Source: Centropus unirufus
Lineage: Eukaryota; Chordata; Aves; Cuculiformes; Centropidae
Length of the DNA stretch: 64,000 nt
Reading direction: 5' to 3'
Assembly: GCA_013397695.1 (NCBI GenBank)
Contig: VYZI01000118.1
Span: forward strand, 514,497 to 578,496
Below, piece by piece: positions 12,946-26,398 of this stretch (position 1 is the first letter of the stretch; every line of letters starts with the position of its first letter). The translations under genes were made by a program, and so were the position numbers. The notes under the pieces were generated by a model. The model made no database searches, was not told where the DNA came from, and worked only from the letters and a program-made list of their open reading frames with translations.

Positions 12946-15228
12946 TGAGTGCAGATACAAATGGGAAGATGATAGGTTCTGCCCATCTCCAGGAGTAACA
13001 TTCATGGTTAAAAGCATGTTTTGCTGAGGTGAGATTCCAGCAGCACAAAGGAGAAAGTGGAGTAACCAGGACTTGAAGGAGGAAAACAAAACGCACATCC
13101 CAGAATAGAAGAGCAACAACTGACAGAGTGGAGGTTATTCAGCTGATGAGGAGCCTCAAGTACCGAGCCATTAAACCAGGGAAGAGAAGCAAACTGCCTT
13201 GAGTGACACGTGTAAAATTCTGCTTCTTTAGTCAAGTTCTTAATTTAAAACTTCCCACTGTTCTGCATGCTTCTGGTAACTGGGATATGACTGACATGGT
13301 AAGACTCGAACACACATGCAGGGAAAACGGGGCCACCAAAACGTGGCCAGAGCAAAGAGACCCGAGCACAGATTGCGAGCAGGCGAGCTACACATGTAAT
13401 TTCTTAAGCAACTATGTGAATATTCAATTTATGGAAATATGAAGGGAAAGGTCACCCCCTTGGGCATCAAAGAGTTTTTATCAAGGAAATGGAACAAGAA
13501 CTAAGGGAAAACAAATGTTAATGTCATGCCCAAAACCACAAAACATTTTTATTGCCAAATTTGCTTTGAAACTAACAGGGCCCGGCACATGGTATCAGCT
13601 CGATATATTTCAGAGCTAGGGCTTGCAAGGCACCTCATTCAAGTAACAAAACGTGAGGTACACATGCCTAGGTGTTTTCTACCTAGTCATAATCAATGTG
13701 GACAATATGACACGGAAAATATCAACCACAGAAGAGATGGAATTGGGACACTCTCCAGGAAACACAATGAAGAAATGAATGACAATTAAGAGTAGTAGCC
13801 AAAAGGGAAATGAGATCCCCATACTGAAAGATTGGACGTCAAGACAAGGAACCAACGATAAGGGGATGACTTAGAAGACAAGCAAAGGAATAAGGAACTG
13901 TTATGAGCAAAATAAAGAACAGGGCAAATAAGAAGCAATTGCTTCCATGGATTTTTAGCACTTACATCAGATATTATAATATACCATTAGTGGACAAAAG
14001 ATTCAGTATTAGGTACTGAAAGAGACAAACAAAGATTCTTCGTCATGTTTTTCCAGCAACAGAAGTAACCCTTAGAAAAAAAGTTTTGGAAAGTGGCCAG
14101 TTCATGTCAGTAAGAAAAACTGCGAATACTTTTTAGGTAAAGAATGCTTTAGCATATCCCAGTCATGAAAAACTGAGTTTAATCTACAGTGGGGTGGAAA
14201 AAGGGTAAAAAAAAACAATGCCTTAGTTTGCCATGCAAAGATATGGTGCAAAATACAAATGTGTTTTTTAAAATATACTTCCAGAGTATTGGATAGTCTC
14301 CGAACTTCTCCTTAAGGAGAAGATTAGTGGGGAATACAAATCTTTCAGCTTTTAGCTCTAAAGAAATTATCAGGTATTCCTATGTGAGATGTAGAATTTG
14401 GTGATAGCAAAATTCAAGATCTGGGATGAGACTGTTCTATAAAACTGGCAACCAAGCCACGGTCACTGTGCAGTAAGAACTGAACAAACAGGCTGGCCTT
14501 TGGCTCTCCTTGTCGGTACTGAGAGATGAGTAAGGCACAGCTTCTAGTTTTAATACGTTTCCTAATGTTCCTTTTCGATAGAATCAGTTGTTGTGTCACC
14601 AGGATACAGTGCTCAATGCCAAGCAAAACTAGCGACACAGGACTCTTGCAGCAACAGAGTGACACTAAAATTTTTAGCGAACACATCAATTTAAATTAGG
14701 TAAAAAGAAGGAAACAAGCTACAATAAAACTTGGAAAAAAACGTGTTTTGTATGACTACTTTTTAACTATTTTCAATATTTGTTTAAAGCAGTTGTGGAG
14801 TTTCTCAGGCTGTTCAATTATTTTCCATTGCCAATGAATTGACATGGTGCTATGTCACTTTATTGACGCTACTGACTTGCAAAGGAGAGAAACGTGTCTA
14901 TAAAATTGATTTCTAGTCCAGCTGAGACTCATAGACCATCAAAGAGAACGAGGACATGAAGGAACCAAGTTTTAAGTTCCACGTGGCAGTGTTCCAGCAT
15001 ACCTTAATGCATGTCTTTGTCTACGCTGTTCTAGTTATCTACCCCATCTCTCTCACACACACAGATATTGAAGCCATCACTGTGGGAAATGCAGTTTCCT
15101 ATAAGATTCATTATTTGTCGAAAATAGTTTTCAGCCAGATCTTACCTAAAACTTGCTTGCCAGCTGGAAATGCGTAATCCCAAATAGAAAAAAATTACTA
15201 ACATGGCACGGGAGGCGAGGGCAACTCA
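12946..15228. other. Unique non-coding sequence
   Basis: No gene recognised. Frames of 60-90 codons at 13203-13442, 13526-13789 and 14414-14689 (minus) show no domain. The stretch contains an 18-bp palindrome at 14305-14322. Confidence 0.5.
14305..14322. repeat. 18-bp perfect palindrome
   Basis: CTTCTCCTTAAGGAGAAG is self-complementary with no loop. It lies alone in unique sequence. Confidence 0.8.
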
Positions 15229-15400
15229 GAGTCATTAAATGGTTTGGGTCAGAGGGGAACTCAAAGCCCAGACAATCCCCTCACCCCTGCCATGGGCAGG
15301 GACGCTTCCCACTGGACCAGCCTGATCAAAGCCCCCTTCAACCTGGCCTTGAACACCTCCAGGGATGGGGCAGCCACAGCTTCTCTAGGCAAATTCTTCT
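15229..15400 (-). mobile_element. CR1 LINE 3'-end fragment
   Basis: Read on the plus strand it begins with the reversed 3' end (AGTCATTAAATGGTTTGGG). It continues through CCATGGGCAGGGACGC, CACTGGACCAGCCTGATC and GAACACCTCCAGGGATGGGG before stopping. The initial TCATAGAATCATAGAAT-type end has decayed to AGTCATTAAAT. Confidence 0.92.
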
Positions 15401-17989
15401 AAAGGCCCCATCTGACTTGTCAGTGTTGAAGGCCTGAAAAGTGGCACAAAGTTTTTGTTTCAGCTTTAATCTAAATCCTTTCACTAGAAAGGAGAAAAAT
15501 TCCTATGGCAATCAGTAATGCCAATTGTAGCTTATCAAGAAAGAGTTAGAAATAAATCAAATTGAAAATGTTACTTAATTTTGGTAATACTAAAACTACT
15601 CACAATGCATTTTTGCCATTCCCACTCTGTGGAAATACAGATCAATTGACTGATCGATAGAGTCAATGGCAAGTCTTCCCTGACCTCAAAGAGAGCAGAT
15701 TCCAGCTGAAAAGCACTGTAGAAAGAAAACCTAAGCTTCAAGCTACGAGGATTATTTCAAATAAGTTTCACCAGTTTGTATTTTTGGAACCCTTCTGGCA
15801 ACAATTCCTTCCTTTAAACCATTTCCCAAGTCACAGCTCGTTAGAGAGAATGTTAAACGAGGATATAACATTTTGGGAAAAGGGTAGGGAAACCAAAAGC
15901 CATAAGAAATAAACAACAAATAGAAACATTGTTTCAGTGACCTGCAGTCTACTAAAAATTTGTCCAGTAAATATTGTCAACCTTTTACCTTCTGGACTGC
16001 AGTGATGCCTTTTGTCATGGCTTCAGGGGACCACAGGCCTACTTCATGGCCTTGCCTTATGCAAACTAATAGGGAACCTTAATACAATTCCAGTAAAGAC
16101 AAAGCAGAAAAAGAAAGTGATCTTAGGCACGAATAATTGAACAGTATAAAAAGAAAAAGTAGGCATGAAACTGATAGTATCTTGTTGCCAAAATCTAGAA
16201 ATGTAGATCGCTGTAAAGCACACCCATTGACTTTTCACAGGCCGACCACAGCAGACCCAAGGAGCAGAGACCAAGAGAAGCACTTATCCTGTTCCACACC
16301 CATGTAAAACAACTTTTCTCCAACTTTAAAGCTTGTCTGAACAGGTACCACACCAAAGTATGCACAAGGTCATGTATGTGCGAGCCCAAAGGCTGACACG
16401 CAGAATTACTGTACCGAATTACTGTAGCAGTTCAGAGGAAGAGCAACAGGAATCCAGCTGCTGCCTCCCTACCTACGCAGCTGCCACTTGAAAAAACACC
16501 ACGCTAGTTTTTCCTTTTCAACATATCAGATTAACAGAACAAATATTCAGTTACGAATCCCCTCCTTTTGTGAGCCATCCATCAATATTGCCTTCGCCCA
16601 CAGTCTCAGGAGTTTTCCAGTGCGATCCAATTTTTCAATAAACAACACATGAGGCTGCAAACCCCATCTACCAGCTTGTTTGTTTTTTTTTTATTTTGTA
16701 ATTTATTGAGTTCCATCATTAATCACATGGGTTTTCATAAGGATGAAAAAAAGAAAAATCTAAGGCTTTTGGCTGTTCTGATCACCTTCTGAAATTACTG
16801 GCTCTGCAAAGACAGAAAAAGCCCTTAAGTGCTAAGGTTAACCACATAATCGCATACCATTCCTCTTTTTTTTTTTTACCCCCGCCCCAGTTCAAGTCAA
16901 TCCATTACCAGGCAAAGTTACAGTATTTTGGAGTCAGCTGTTAGATCTGACCTCTGGAACTCATTCAGCTGAATCTTCTTGAAGTGACATTGCTTGTCAA
17001 AACCCATCAGCCAGTCAAATTCTTAAACTGAAGTGAGTTGTCCTCTCAAATTAAAATGATACTTTACCCTGATTTTTCCATACAAGAGCTGCATTGTGCT
17101 TTTTTGACAGGAACAACTTTGCATTCAGGAACTTTATCACAGTCCAAGTATTTATCCCTTAATCTTCCAAAGGGGGAGAAGGAGGGCGCTCATAATTGAA
17201 ATTCTCTTTGACAAATTGACACAATTTGACTGAATGACAAAGTAGGTGAGAATATTTCTATTGTGTTCTACAATGTCTTCATTTTAAACCAGATGTGAAA
17301 CACAGGAACCTGTGCCAATTCCTGAAACCTCAGGAATCGCTCTCCCTGCAGCTTGTCCTTGTTTTCCTTGTTCCCAGTCATGCTCGCATAATTCAATAAA
17401 TTCTGTCCATTTTAAGGAAAACTGTTACAAAAGACCCGCTGTGACAGAGATTTTACTGTGAGCAGAATGGCAGATCCAGACACTGGCCCCTTCCGAACAA
17501 CATTCCTTCAGCATCGCTAGCCCAGCCCAAAGAAAGTCTTCTCTGAACTGGGAGGTCCCAACCCTCCATCCTGTCTGCCAGAAAACTCTGCTTAAGTCTC
17601 TCGTCAGTAGGATGAAAGCACGGGCTCACGTATCACTTCCGAAGGGACACGTTCCTGCACCGAGAGCTCACATTTATGAAAATGAGTGCCCAACTCACTG
17701 GAAGCGACAGCTGGTTCTTCAAAATAAGGGGTTTAGTAATATCTGTCCATTTAATTTGTACCTCCACCTCTTCACTTGGTGGTAACCAGAAGTAGTCCAA
17801 AAGTCTTCAGAACAATTGCATTTCTAAACAATTCTAGACTGCATGGTTCTGCATAAATACCATGGCAGACAAAAGGCTAAAAAGGCATGAGGAGTGTTGT
17901 GACAAAACACAAACTAATCCACTTTTGTGCCATGGTACTGTAGGAGAGGAAAGGCAAAAGAATTTAGTTCAAACATCTAGCCATCTTCT
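15401..17989. other. Unique non-coding sequence
   Basis: AT-rich, with poly(T)/poly(A) runs (about 16681-16700 and 16866-16878). No frame has recognisable similarity and I saw no exon with both splice sites. Confidence 0.5.
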
Positions 17990-18518
17990 GCTCTGGTGAG
18001 ACCTCACTTGGAGCCCTGCACTCAGTTCTGGAGTCCTCAGCACAGAAGAACTTGGATCTGTTCGGGGAAATCCAGAGGAGGCTGCACAGATGATCAGAGG
18101 GCTGGAGCACCTTCCATACAAGGATGGGTTGAGAGAGTTGGGTTTGTTCACCCCAGGAGAAGACACTAAGGAGACCTTACAGGAGCTTTCTCGTACTCAA
18201 AGGGGCTCCAAAAAAGCTGAAGATAGGGTTCTTGATCAGAGATCCCAGGGATAGAACAAGGGAGGGTGGCTTTAAGCTAAAAGAGGGGAAATTTAGATGA
18301 GATCTCAGGCAGAAATGTTTTCCTGTGAGGGTGAGGAAGGCCCTGGCCCAGGTTGCCCAGAGCCGTCGTGGCTGCCCCATCCCTGGAGGTGTTCAAAGGC
18401 CAGGTTGGATGGGGCTCGGAGCCCCCTGATCCAGTGGGAGGTGTCCCTGCCCATGGCAGGGGGGTGGAACTGGATGGGCTTTGAGGTCCCTTCCAACCCA
18501 AACCATTCTATGATTCCA
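17990..18518 (+). mobile_element. CR1 LINE, longest plus-strand fragment
   Basis: About 530 bases. The copy starts within the ORF2 3' region (GTGAGACCTCACTTGGAGCC, TCCAGAGGAGGCTGCACAG, GAGAGAGTTGGGTTTGTTC). It then runs without interruption to an intact-looking terminus ending ACCATTCTATGATTCC. With little decay in the last 250 bases, it is one of the younger copies here. Its reading frame is broken, so it encodes no working reverse transcriptase. Confidence 0.95.
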
Positions 18519-19849
18519 CAACGATCTACACCTGAAGAGAAATACCCCGGCAAATATCACAGTCCTGGCTGAGAAATGTGTACATGGGCTTCCCAGGCTT
18601 TCTCGTTGCTTAGCCAAGAGCTGAAGAGCCCAGCAGGTAAGAAAGGGGCACTTTGAAAGGTCCATGGAGAGGTGAAGGTAGAAGAGTCATGACGGGATAA
18701 AAACGGTTTGCCTAAATTACACATACCATGTTCCAGAACCTTGAAATACTCAAAGCTGAAAAGACAATTCCAAACATCAAAGCCAAGATGAAGCATCAGC
18801 ATGCAAGTGTCAAAGAAACTAGATTATAAAATTAAACAGGTATATATTTTAATGTCTGCCAAGTGTTTCTTTCAAGAAACATTAGGCACTAATAAAAAAA
18901 GAGTGCCTTCAGGCTTCTGTAGTGCTGGATATATCAAAGGGGGCTTTTACTAACAGTTTGGGGAGTTTGTGCCTCTGGGTGCTACGGCTGCGATTCAAAA
19001 ACAGAATTATCCGATGCTATGTGATTTCTTGAATCATTAGTTTTCCATCTCTCCTAACTTGTTTTCCGTCTTTCTTTTATTTATTCACAGACAGACTGAT
19101 AAAACCTGCCACAAAGGAATAACTGAGACCCCTTCGGAAAGAAAATATTATTGATAGCTTTTTAAAATATATTAAATACCTAAATGCCTCATGTGATTAT
19201 GTAATGTCATATTCCTGATTACTATTTTTACATCAGATTCACCTGTGATCTATCTTGCAGGAAGCATTTCTGCTTCCCTGCCCTGCTACACTATCATCAC
19301 ACGACAATGCTGTGCATAACCCATTCTTTGGACTTTGACATACACCCAGAGGAAAAATTAAATCAGTTATTGAAATCAGCAAACTTTGAGTTTTGAAAAC
19401 CCTACAGAGAGCTGTGACATTGCACCGGGCCTCAAATTACAAAAAATTAGGATGAAGATTTTTGTCATTCTTTTCTAAAGAAAGGCTATTCCATGGAGTA
19501 CTTGACACAAGAACCCTCAAACCCGAAAGGAAACTCAAGGATTAGATGCGTAAAGAGGGCAGAGTGTGCGCTCTACATACTTTTCAGCACTGTGCTACGC
19601 CTTGATATATCTTAACTTCAACAATGCAAAAAGTTTGCCGGTTATTCTTCAATGTGGAATTAAAATCCTAGTCCTAAGCATAAAATACCATCTGGACATT
19701 GTATAGAAAATGAGCGCTACAGGACCGATAGCCAAAGGATGGCCCATGAGACTTCACACGCAAATAGGATGGAAGTCTCATTAAAAATACCTTTTCTACT
19801 TCTTAATTACCAACACTGCAATTTATTTCAATAAAACTTACCGATAAAC
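18519..19849. other. Unique non-coding sequence
   Basis: No gene, exon or repeat recognised between two CR1 copies. Confidence 0.5.
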
Positions 19850-20016
19850 CAGGTTGCCCAGAGAAGACATGGCTGCTCCGTTCTGGAGGTGTTCAAGGCC
19901 ACATTGGGTGGCGCTTGGAGGAACCTGATCCAGTGGGAGGTGTCCCTGCCCATGGCAGGGGCATTGGAACTGGATGAGCTTTAAGTTTTCTTTGAACCTA
20001 AACCATTCTATAGTTT
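19850..20016 (+). mobile_element. CR1 LINE 3'-end fragment
   Basis: It runs from AGGTTGCCCAGAGAAGAC through GGAGGTGTTCAAGGCCAC, CAGTGGGAGGTGTCCCTGCC and GAACTGGATGAGC to AAACCATTCTAT. A further TATGATTCT at 20030-20038 may be the displaced terminal microsatellite. Confidence 0.92.
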
Positions 20017-20633
20017 ATATATCATGTTTTTATGATTCTACATATACAGAAGAACAATGCCAGCCTTTTGGTTGAACAAAAACCCCAACAACAAAAAAAA
20101 ACCCCAACGCAACCCAGCACATCCTGCTGCGTCTTCCGAGTCCGAATAATTTTGGTCCTTGGATATTAAAGTTGGAAGGAAGTTTTGACTTATATGAAGA
20201 TACATAGTCAACCTACAGAAATGTATTATCATTTCTTCCGTATTTGTTCCAAAACAAGGAACATGCATTTTTCTGAATAATCAATCTAAAGCTGGGGCCG
20301 GTCCAGCAACAGCTTTCACATGCAGTCTAACTTTACTCCTCAAGACCACAGAATTTATAAGAAGGCCTAAACATTTTGGAGAGCTCTGCGGTAATTTTGA
20401 TGAAGAACAGATTTAATTTCAGTCAACTGTGCACAATTTAGACTATGACTGTGTGCAATTTTGCAATCTCCTAGAGTAGCTGAGACTCACTTCATGTGAC
20501 AAATTTCTTGTGAAATCTGGAGAAAAAAATAGCAGAGCTCGAGGGAACAAATTAGTTTGAAGACTGTATGGCTGCAACTGGATAAATGCTATCAAAAAGA
20601 GATGGGGAAACCAAGAGGAACATTCGATGACAG

Positions 20634-20728
20634 CCATCTGATCCACTGGGAGGTGTCCCTGCCCATGGCAGGGGTGTTGGAACTGGATGGGCTTTGAGGT
20701 CCCTTCCAACCCAACGCATTCTACGGTT
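20634..20728 (+). mobile_element. CR1 LINE, very short 3' end
   Basis: Only the last ~95 bases remain: GATCCACTGGGAGGTGTCCC, CATGGCAGGGGTGTTGGAAC and TTTGAGGTCCCTTCC, ending near CGCATTCTACGG. It lies about 620 bases downstream of another CR1 in the same orientation. The two could be independent insertions. Confidence 0.9.
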
Positions 20729-21680
20729 TGAAACTCAAAGTTCTAATGAGCGGTGAAGAAGAGCAAGAATGATCTGCCTAGAACAAGCCAACTCTGACTC
20801 GAATGCAGCCAAACCAAAAGTTTCCGAGAAAGAAATGAAAAAATGCAAGAGTGCTCCCCCAAAAAATATCACGGACATCATTACTTTTCAAACAAAGCCT
20901 GAGAGAACAAGTGGGAAAGGGTACCGCTCAGGTGTTTTATGTCTAAAAGCTATCAGTGACCTTATGCAATATCAATGATACCAAGACTGGAAATGTTGAG
21001 TAAGATACAGACCACAGAATGTATCAACCTGCTGTTTCTTTGACTCCAAGCAGAGGTAGTAGCAGGTAAAAGAGGAGTTTGATACTCCCCTTTTATACAG
21101 CCAGGTGGCCTTTTATAGTGACAGACCCATCAATCTAATCTTTCTTATGTGCTCCTTTTATTTTTAATAGAAACAAATGCAGGTTTTAATTGAAATACAG
21201 TCTCAACTCTAAGGGCACATCATGCAAAATATAGAAAAATCCAATATCACACATAAAGACAAAAAGATTTCTGCTATCACTGTCTTATGTCATTCATCAA
21301 TAGTCTGTAAATCTAATTGTTGGATATAAAAAATAAAGGCCAATACTCGTAAAACTCCTCTCAGACATCAGCCAGGACTCCCCTTTGTCACTAGTCTGGG
21401 ATCACAGAGTCACTCGAGCCAAAAGCCCCATTTCCAGCATCAAGCATGTCTGAGAGAGATTTTAAGACTGCTAAATGGTAGTATAGATCTGAATATTGAG
21501 AATGCTACAATTAGAAGAGAAAATTAGGAAACAACTTATCAGGTAAAATTAAGTCCAGAGGGCTGGGGAAGGAGCAGTGAGAAACAATCACATTTGGCCT
21601 TTCAAACTAAATGTCACCTTTGTCTGGTGTAAGAGCGGTGGGGCTGTAAGGATAAGGGCAAGTTATCATTTGCAGCAGGA
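20729..21680. other. Unique non-coding sequence
   Basis: AT-rich, no gene recognised. A 69-codon frame at 20769-20978 is lysine-rich but featureless. Confidence 0.5.
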
Positions 21681-21912
21681 GGTAATACGTTTTATTAGAG
21701 CAACTAATGCAGAGAAAAGAGACAGACAAGCTTTTGGGCGCATGTGCCCTTCTTCAAGCTTGCTCTCCCAGATCTTCTCTATTCGTTTCTGTCAGTTGAT
21801 CAAACAGATGAGCTTTGTGGCCTGACAAAAGACCTGAAGGGCAGCACATCTGTCCAAAAACTTTATATGTTTCTTTCTCCTCCATCAATTGCTCTAATGA
21901 AAGGTAGGATCT
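21681..21912. repeat. Inverted pair of an old interspersed repeat
   Basis: The reverse complement of 21681-21760 aligns with the direct sequence of about 21830-21912. Shared blocks in the same order are GAAGAAGGGCA / GAAGGGCAGCA, CCCAAAAGCTT / TCCAAAAACTT, TCTTTTCTC / TTTCTTTCTC, GTTGCTCTAATAAAA / ATTGCTCTAATGAAA and a final GTATTACC / GTAGGATC. The arms are about 80 bases and the spacer about 70. From memory, the arm resembles a widespread amniote repeat whose end reads like 'gctcgaaagcttgtctctttcacc...ttggtccaataaaagatattacctc'. I cannot confirm the family name. The pair is either two insertions in opposite orientation or the two ends of a folded element. Confidence 0.6.
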
Positions 21913-24900
21913 GTCATTATAAAGCTCGCCTTCTTTCTTCTTCGTATCCTGCCCAAACGCTGAAAAATCCCTCGAGTCATTCAGATGCAAGGGACGAAAG
22001 ACCCGCTTCTCTTGTCTCCATGATGTTCAGTCACACAAAGACCGGGACCCAAAGCACCAAAATGCTACAGGAAAAATCACTCACGATATGCCCACTTTGA
22101 CAAGCACCAGGAAGAACCAGAAATCCCATGGAAAATAGTCTAGTCTAGAGATTTCCCAATGTCTTTACAGCTCAGGGTCAAATAAGCTTTCTCATCTTTG
22201 TTACTAACGAGGACCAAAACACACGAACAGCTGAAGATTCTTCCAGCTTTAGTAAGAGAAGAGGCAGGAGTCTCATCTTTCATTTGTCTCCCCAGTGCCT
22301 TATGAGGGGTAATCTATATCATAACTGATAACGACTTAAAGTCTGAATCTAGTCTGAATTGAAGCACTCAAAGCTCACAGGGCTCTGTTGCCAATAAGCC
22401 CGGTCTCTGTATTAAAAAACGCATTCTTTCTGGCCTCACACTACAGCCTTGGCAAAAGAAATGCCTGTGGAATGAGCAAGAATTCCAAACCGGAGTCCTG
22501 CAATTACCCCTCTCTAAAGGGTCATTAATTGTGCCTGTTGTTTATCAGCACGTGTCCGAAATGAGCGCTGCCTCAATGCAAAACAACAGGAGGTCACGTT
22601 GGAATCGGGATGCGATCAGTAGGTTTGGTTACAACCTTTCAAAAAAAGTGACAATCTATGCCACGTCTGCTGTTATATTAATGTTCTCTGCATTACTAAA
22701 ACGAGCGATCTCCCCCTCCCAACTTCCCAGTGAGCAGCTGATAGAGTTATCTAACTGAAAGATCACATGAGCTCATCAAGACCCAAACAGTTCACCTTTA
22801 AAATACCAAACCATCTGGCCGGCTGTCCCATGATAAATCTCCATGATGAATGTCTTCATTTTGACGTTACAAAGGAACCACAGACCTGCTCGGTTTTGGC
22901 ACAGCTGAAAACACACTGGCAACAGCAGAATAGAATTCAGATGTTCAAAATATAGAAGTCACTTTGACCTGCCGGGCTCAGTGTATTTAGAGAAAACCTG
23001 ACTGCAACAGAACAAAATGAAAAGAGAGGTTTGGACTCTTTAGAATTCCTCTCCAGAGAAAGAGACATTGAAAACAACGTCTTTAATACATTTCGTCAAA
23101 CAGCTTCAGTTTGCTGAAGAGCAACTGGAGGCCCCGAGTTTTCCAAAGCGGCATTTGGAGCATGTTTGATTTTTTTTTTTTGTTTTATTTAGGGGGCAGA
23201 AGGTGTTGGTTTATTTTTCTCCCTGCAATTCCATCTTCATCCACACCAAGCAGAAAGCTTGAAATGGGCAGGACAGAAGTTACAACATCCTTCGATAACT
23301 CATGTTTTGTCAAAGTGTGATAACATTAGTGTGATTTATTGAAGTGCCATAGGTTAAATTAGACTGGAAGATCTGAGGAGCTATGGCAAAGATCATAATA
23401 AAAACAGCTCTAAATTTATGCAGACAAAAAGTCAGACCTCACCATACCAGAGCATAAGACTTCCATGCTTTCCCAAAAGTACAAACCCCAAGTTTTGGTG
23501 TAAACTTTATATTGTTTTTCTCAGGCTAATGTTTCTAACATAGGAAAGGGTAAATACTGAACCTTCTGTTCACTCCGATTGATGTCACCTACAAATGTCA
23601 AACACACCTTACCCTCCAGAAGTCACTTTATTGTTACGTTTTGTTTTTTTTAATATGACAATATTAAAAAGAAAATTTGGGAGGTGGGCAGGGAGGAGAA
23701 CACCACAATCAAAATTTGGTAAAAAGCAGCAAATATGAATAAATTCATAATGCTTCAACATTTTCACCAACATTCATTGCATCCCTATAGATTTCAAAGA
23801 GTATTTCTGTTCTTCTCATTATTTAGCCAAAAAGGACAGCAACTATAAGGAATATCTACAAATGTCTCTGACTCTCAGGAACCGAAATGGTCAGCTCCAA
23901 ATTCCCTCTCCCATACGCACTGACCTTTGCTGGCTGAAGTCCCCTTCAATGTAAACGTTCTGTAACCAAACTTAGAAGGCTTTTCTCCAGGTATTCACGT
24001 TGCAACTTTTCCTAGTACCCAGCTTCTGCTTTTACTTGTCTCAATTCCTTTTCATTTCCTCGTTGCACACCTCAAGATCATCAGCCCCGTGATAATTCTC
24101 TCTCCTTTCACTAGGCACTTACAGACTATTTTGGCCAGCAATTCACATTATTTTCACCTCTCTGCCAGAGGTTTCTCTGGTAGGCCCTTCATTATTTTCT
24201 CTTTTTACTTCTTCCCCATCTGTTTCTGGATATTATTTTTCTTATGTCATTTTACTGTTCAGCTGCTCATCACTACTGAAAGGTGTGGATGGGAATGATC
24301 CTTCCATGTCCTTGTTTATGTCTACAGTACTTGATTACTCACAAATCCAACCAATGTTCTTCCTCTTTGCTGCTTAGCAAAGATATATCAAGTATATTGT
24401 ATTTTTCTTTTTTTTTCACTTGTCCAGTAGTCAAATAATCTGTCATTATTTTCCAGTCTTATCATATTGTAAACCTCTAATTTTCTTATTTACCCTCCCA
24501 TGTGTCAAAGGGTGCCATGACACCATGACATACATATCCTTTCTAGCTTGTCTCTGGATCTATTTAAACTATTCACTTTCTCCTAAAATTTGACCTTTGT
24601 TTTCAAGAGAGATTCTAATTTTAGCCTGTTTAGTTCCTCTGGGTCCTCAAAACCAGCTTTCCCCATCGTGAACAAAGCAACCCTAATAGGCTCCCAGCAT
24701 CACTCAAATGGTGATGCTTTTCCACACATGGGAAAAGGCAAGTGCCCAGAAATAGGCTGGGATTTCACAAGGTGATCCGTGCACATTCCCTGCTACTCTT
24801 CTTCTGGATGCAAGTGAAGAAGTCACCATGCAATTCACCCTCCGTTCATGTTCATCACGTTATCCACACACTCCAGCAGGAAGCACAGAAGTCCAGTTCA

Positions 24901-26211
24901 ATTGTGATATCCCTCTCTCCTTTCTTTACACAGACTGACTTTCTGGGAACAGCGTCCAGCACCAGGCGGTAGAGAATTGAATCATCTCTTCCCTTGCTCA
25001 ATTTGAATTTGAAGGAAGGTAAATACCCAAAAATCTCCAAAAATTACAATCGGATAACTCCTTAGGGAGATTTACCCTGTTCAAGTGATTACAACAATCC
25101 TATAATCCAAATGGGAAGACGATTTTCCTCACCAATTGACAGACTATAAAGAGACAGGAGATCAATGTTTGTATCAATGCTCTTTTATAAAATCTACATT
25201 TCTATCTTATTCTAAAGACCCGTTGCTTTTTCATTTGTTTCAGAAGTCAATCTAATGTTCAGTATCCAAACTATGTTATACTTTATATACTTCTGAGTCT
25301 CTTACAAGATGTTCAATACATGCCATCTTTTATAGGCATCATTACTTGGAAGTAGGAAAAATTATTCATGAAGTACAGAACTCCATTTTTTCCCTATTTG
25401 TTTTACTTAAATATTTACTGCAAGACTCTGGCTAATATTTGAACGCTTCAGGTTCAATCAGTCCTCCTGAGTTCTCTAAAGATCCAGAATAACGAATGAC
25501 AAAATTAACAACACAAAACTATAATAGTTTAGACCACAGAAAAGACTAAACAAAACGCTACGAAAAACAAAAAAGCCAAAAAACCAGTATCAAGTAAAAA
25601 AAATCCAAGCCAAACAAAACAAAACAAAAAGCTCAGCATTTAGAGCTGAAGGTCAATTTTTCACTTTTTCTTTCACCAAGACCTAGAAGTTCTTTACCAA
25701 AGCCTTTGCCGGACTAGAATTGAGTGCAATGGCTGGAGCAGCTACAGGAAGTGAAACTTCCTTATCACTTCTTTATTTGAATACAAAACACACCATCAGT
25801 TGTATTAATTTATAGATTGTTCTAATTAAAATTATTTATGCTTATTTGTTATATAATCCAATATTAATACATCTTCCTTTCATAGTGTGCAGACTACTGT
25901 AAAAGGTGGAGAGTTAACTAGTTGTTATTTTACTACAGGAAGAAAATTTGTGCAAATTGCCCTTGGTTTAATACCCTTAAGAAGTTAAAAGGCAGAGTAA
26001 ATTGTCAACTTTGCTACTGTAATTCAGACATAACTAAAGATTGTTCTTACACCAAAAAAATAAAGCCAAGTAAATCCCCAGATTCTAGGGATACATTTAT
26101 TGTACTCATTTTCCATCTTGAAATAAAAATTCTAGTGTAGTGTTTGATATTTAAAAGAAAAAAAAAAATCATTTCATGATAGTAAGTTCTTAAAACAGAG
26201 TGAAAACAAAA
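21913..26211. other. Unique non-coding sequence
   Basis: No gene recognised over about 4.3 kb. There are T-rich runs (23170-23180 and 24406-24418) and a pyrimidine-rich stretch at about 24100-24600. A long A-rich run at 25545-25640 is listed separately. Confidence 0.5.
25545..25640. repeat. A-rich low-complexity, (AAAAC)n-like
   Basis: Interrupted poly(A) with AAAAC/CAAAACAAAA units, clearest at 25611-25631. It could be an old poly(A) tail of a retrotransposed sequence, but no gene body is recognisable next to it. Confidence 0.6.
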
Positions 26212-26398
26212 AGGGCGGTGGGGCTCTGGCCCAGGTTGCCCAGAGCAGCGGCGGCTGCCCCATCCCCGGAGGTGTTCAAGGCCAGGTTGGATGGGGCTTG
26301 GAGCAACCTGATCCAGTGGGAGGTGTCCCTGCCCATGGCAGGGGGTGGAACTGGATGGGCTTGAGGTCCCTTCCAACCCAAACCATCCCACGATTCCG
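26212..26398 (+). mobile_element. CR1 LINE 3'-end fragment
   Basis: It begins at GGGGCTCTGGCCCAGGTTGC and continues through GAGGTGTTCAAGGCCAGG, GGAGCAACCTGATCCAG and GGGGGTGGAACTGGATGGG to CCATCCCACGATTCCG. It is well preserved, with only the CpG-containing end altered. Confidence 0.94.
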
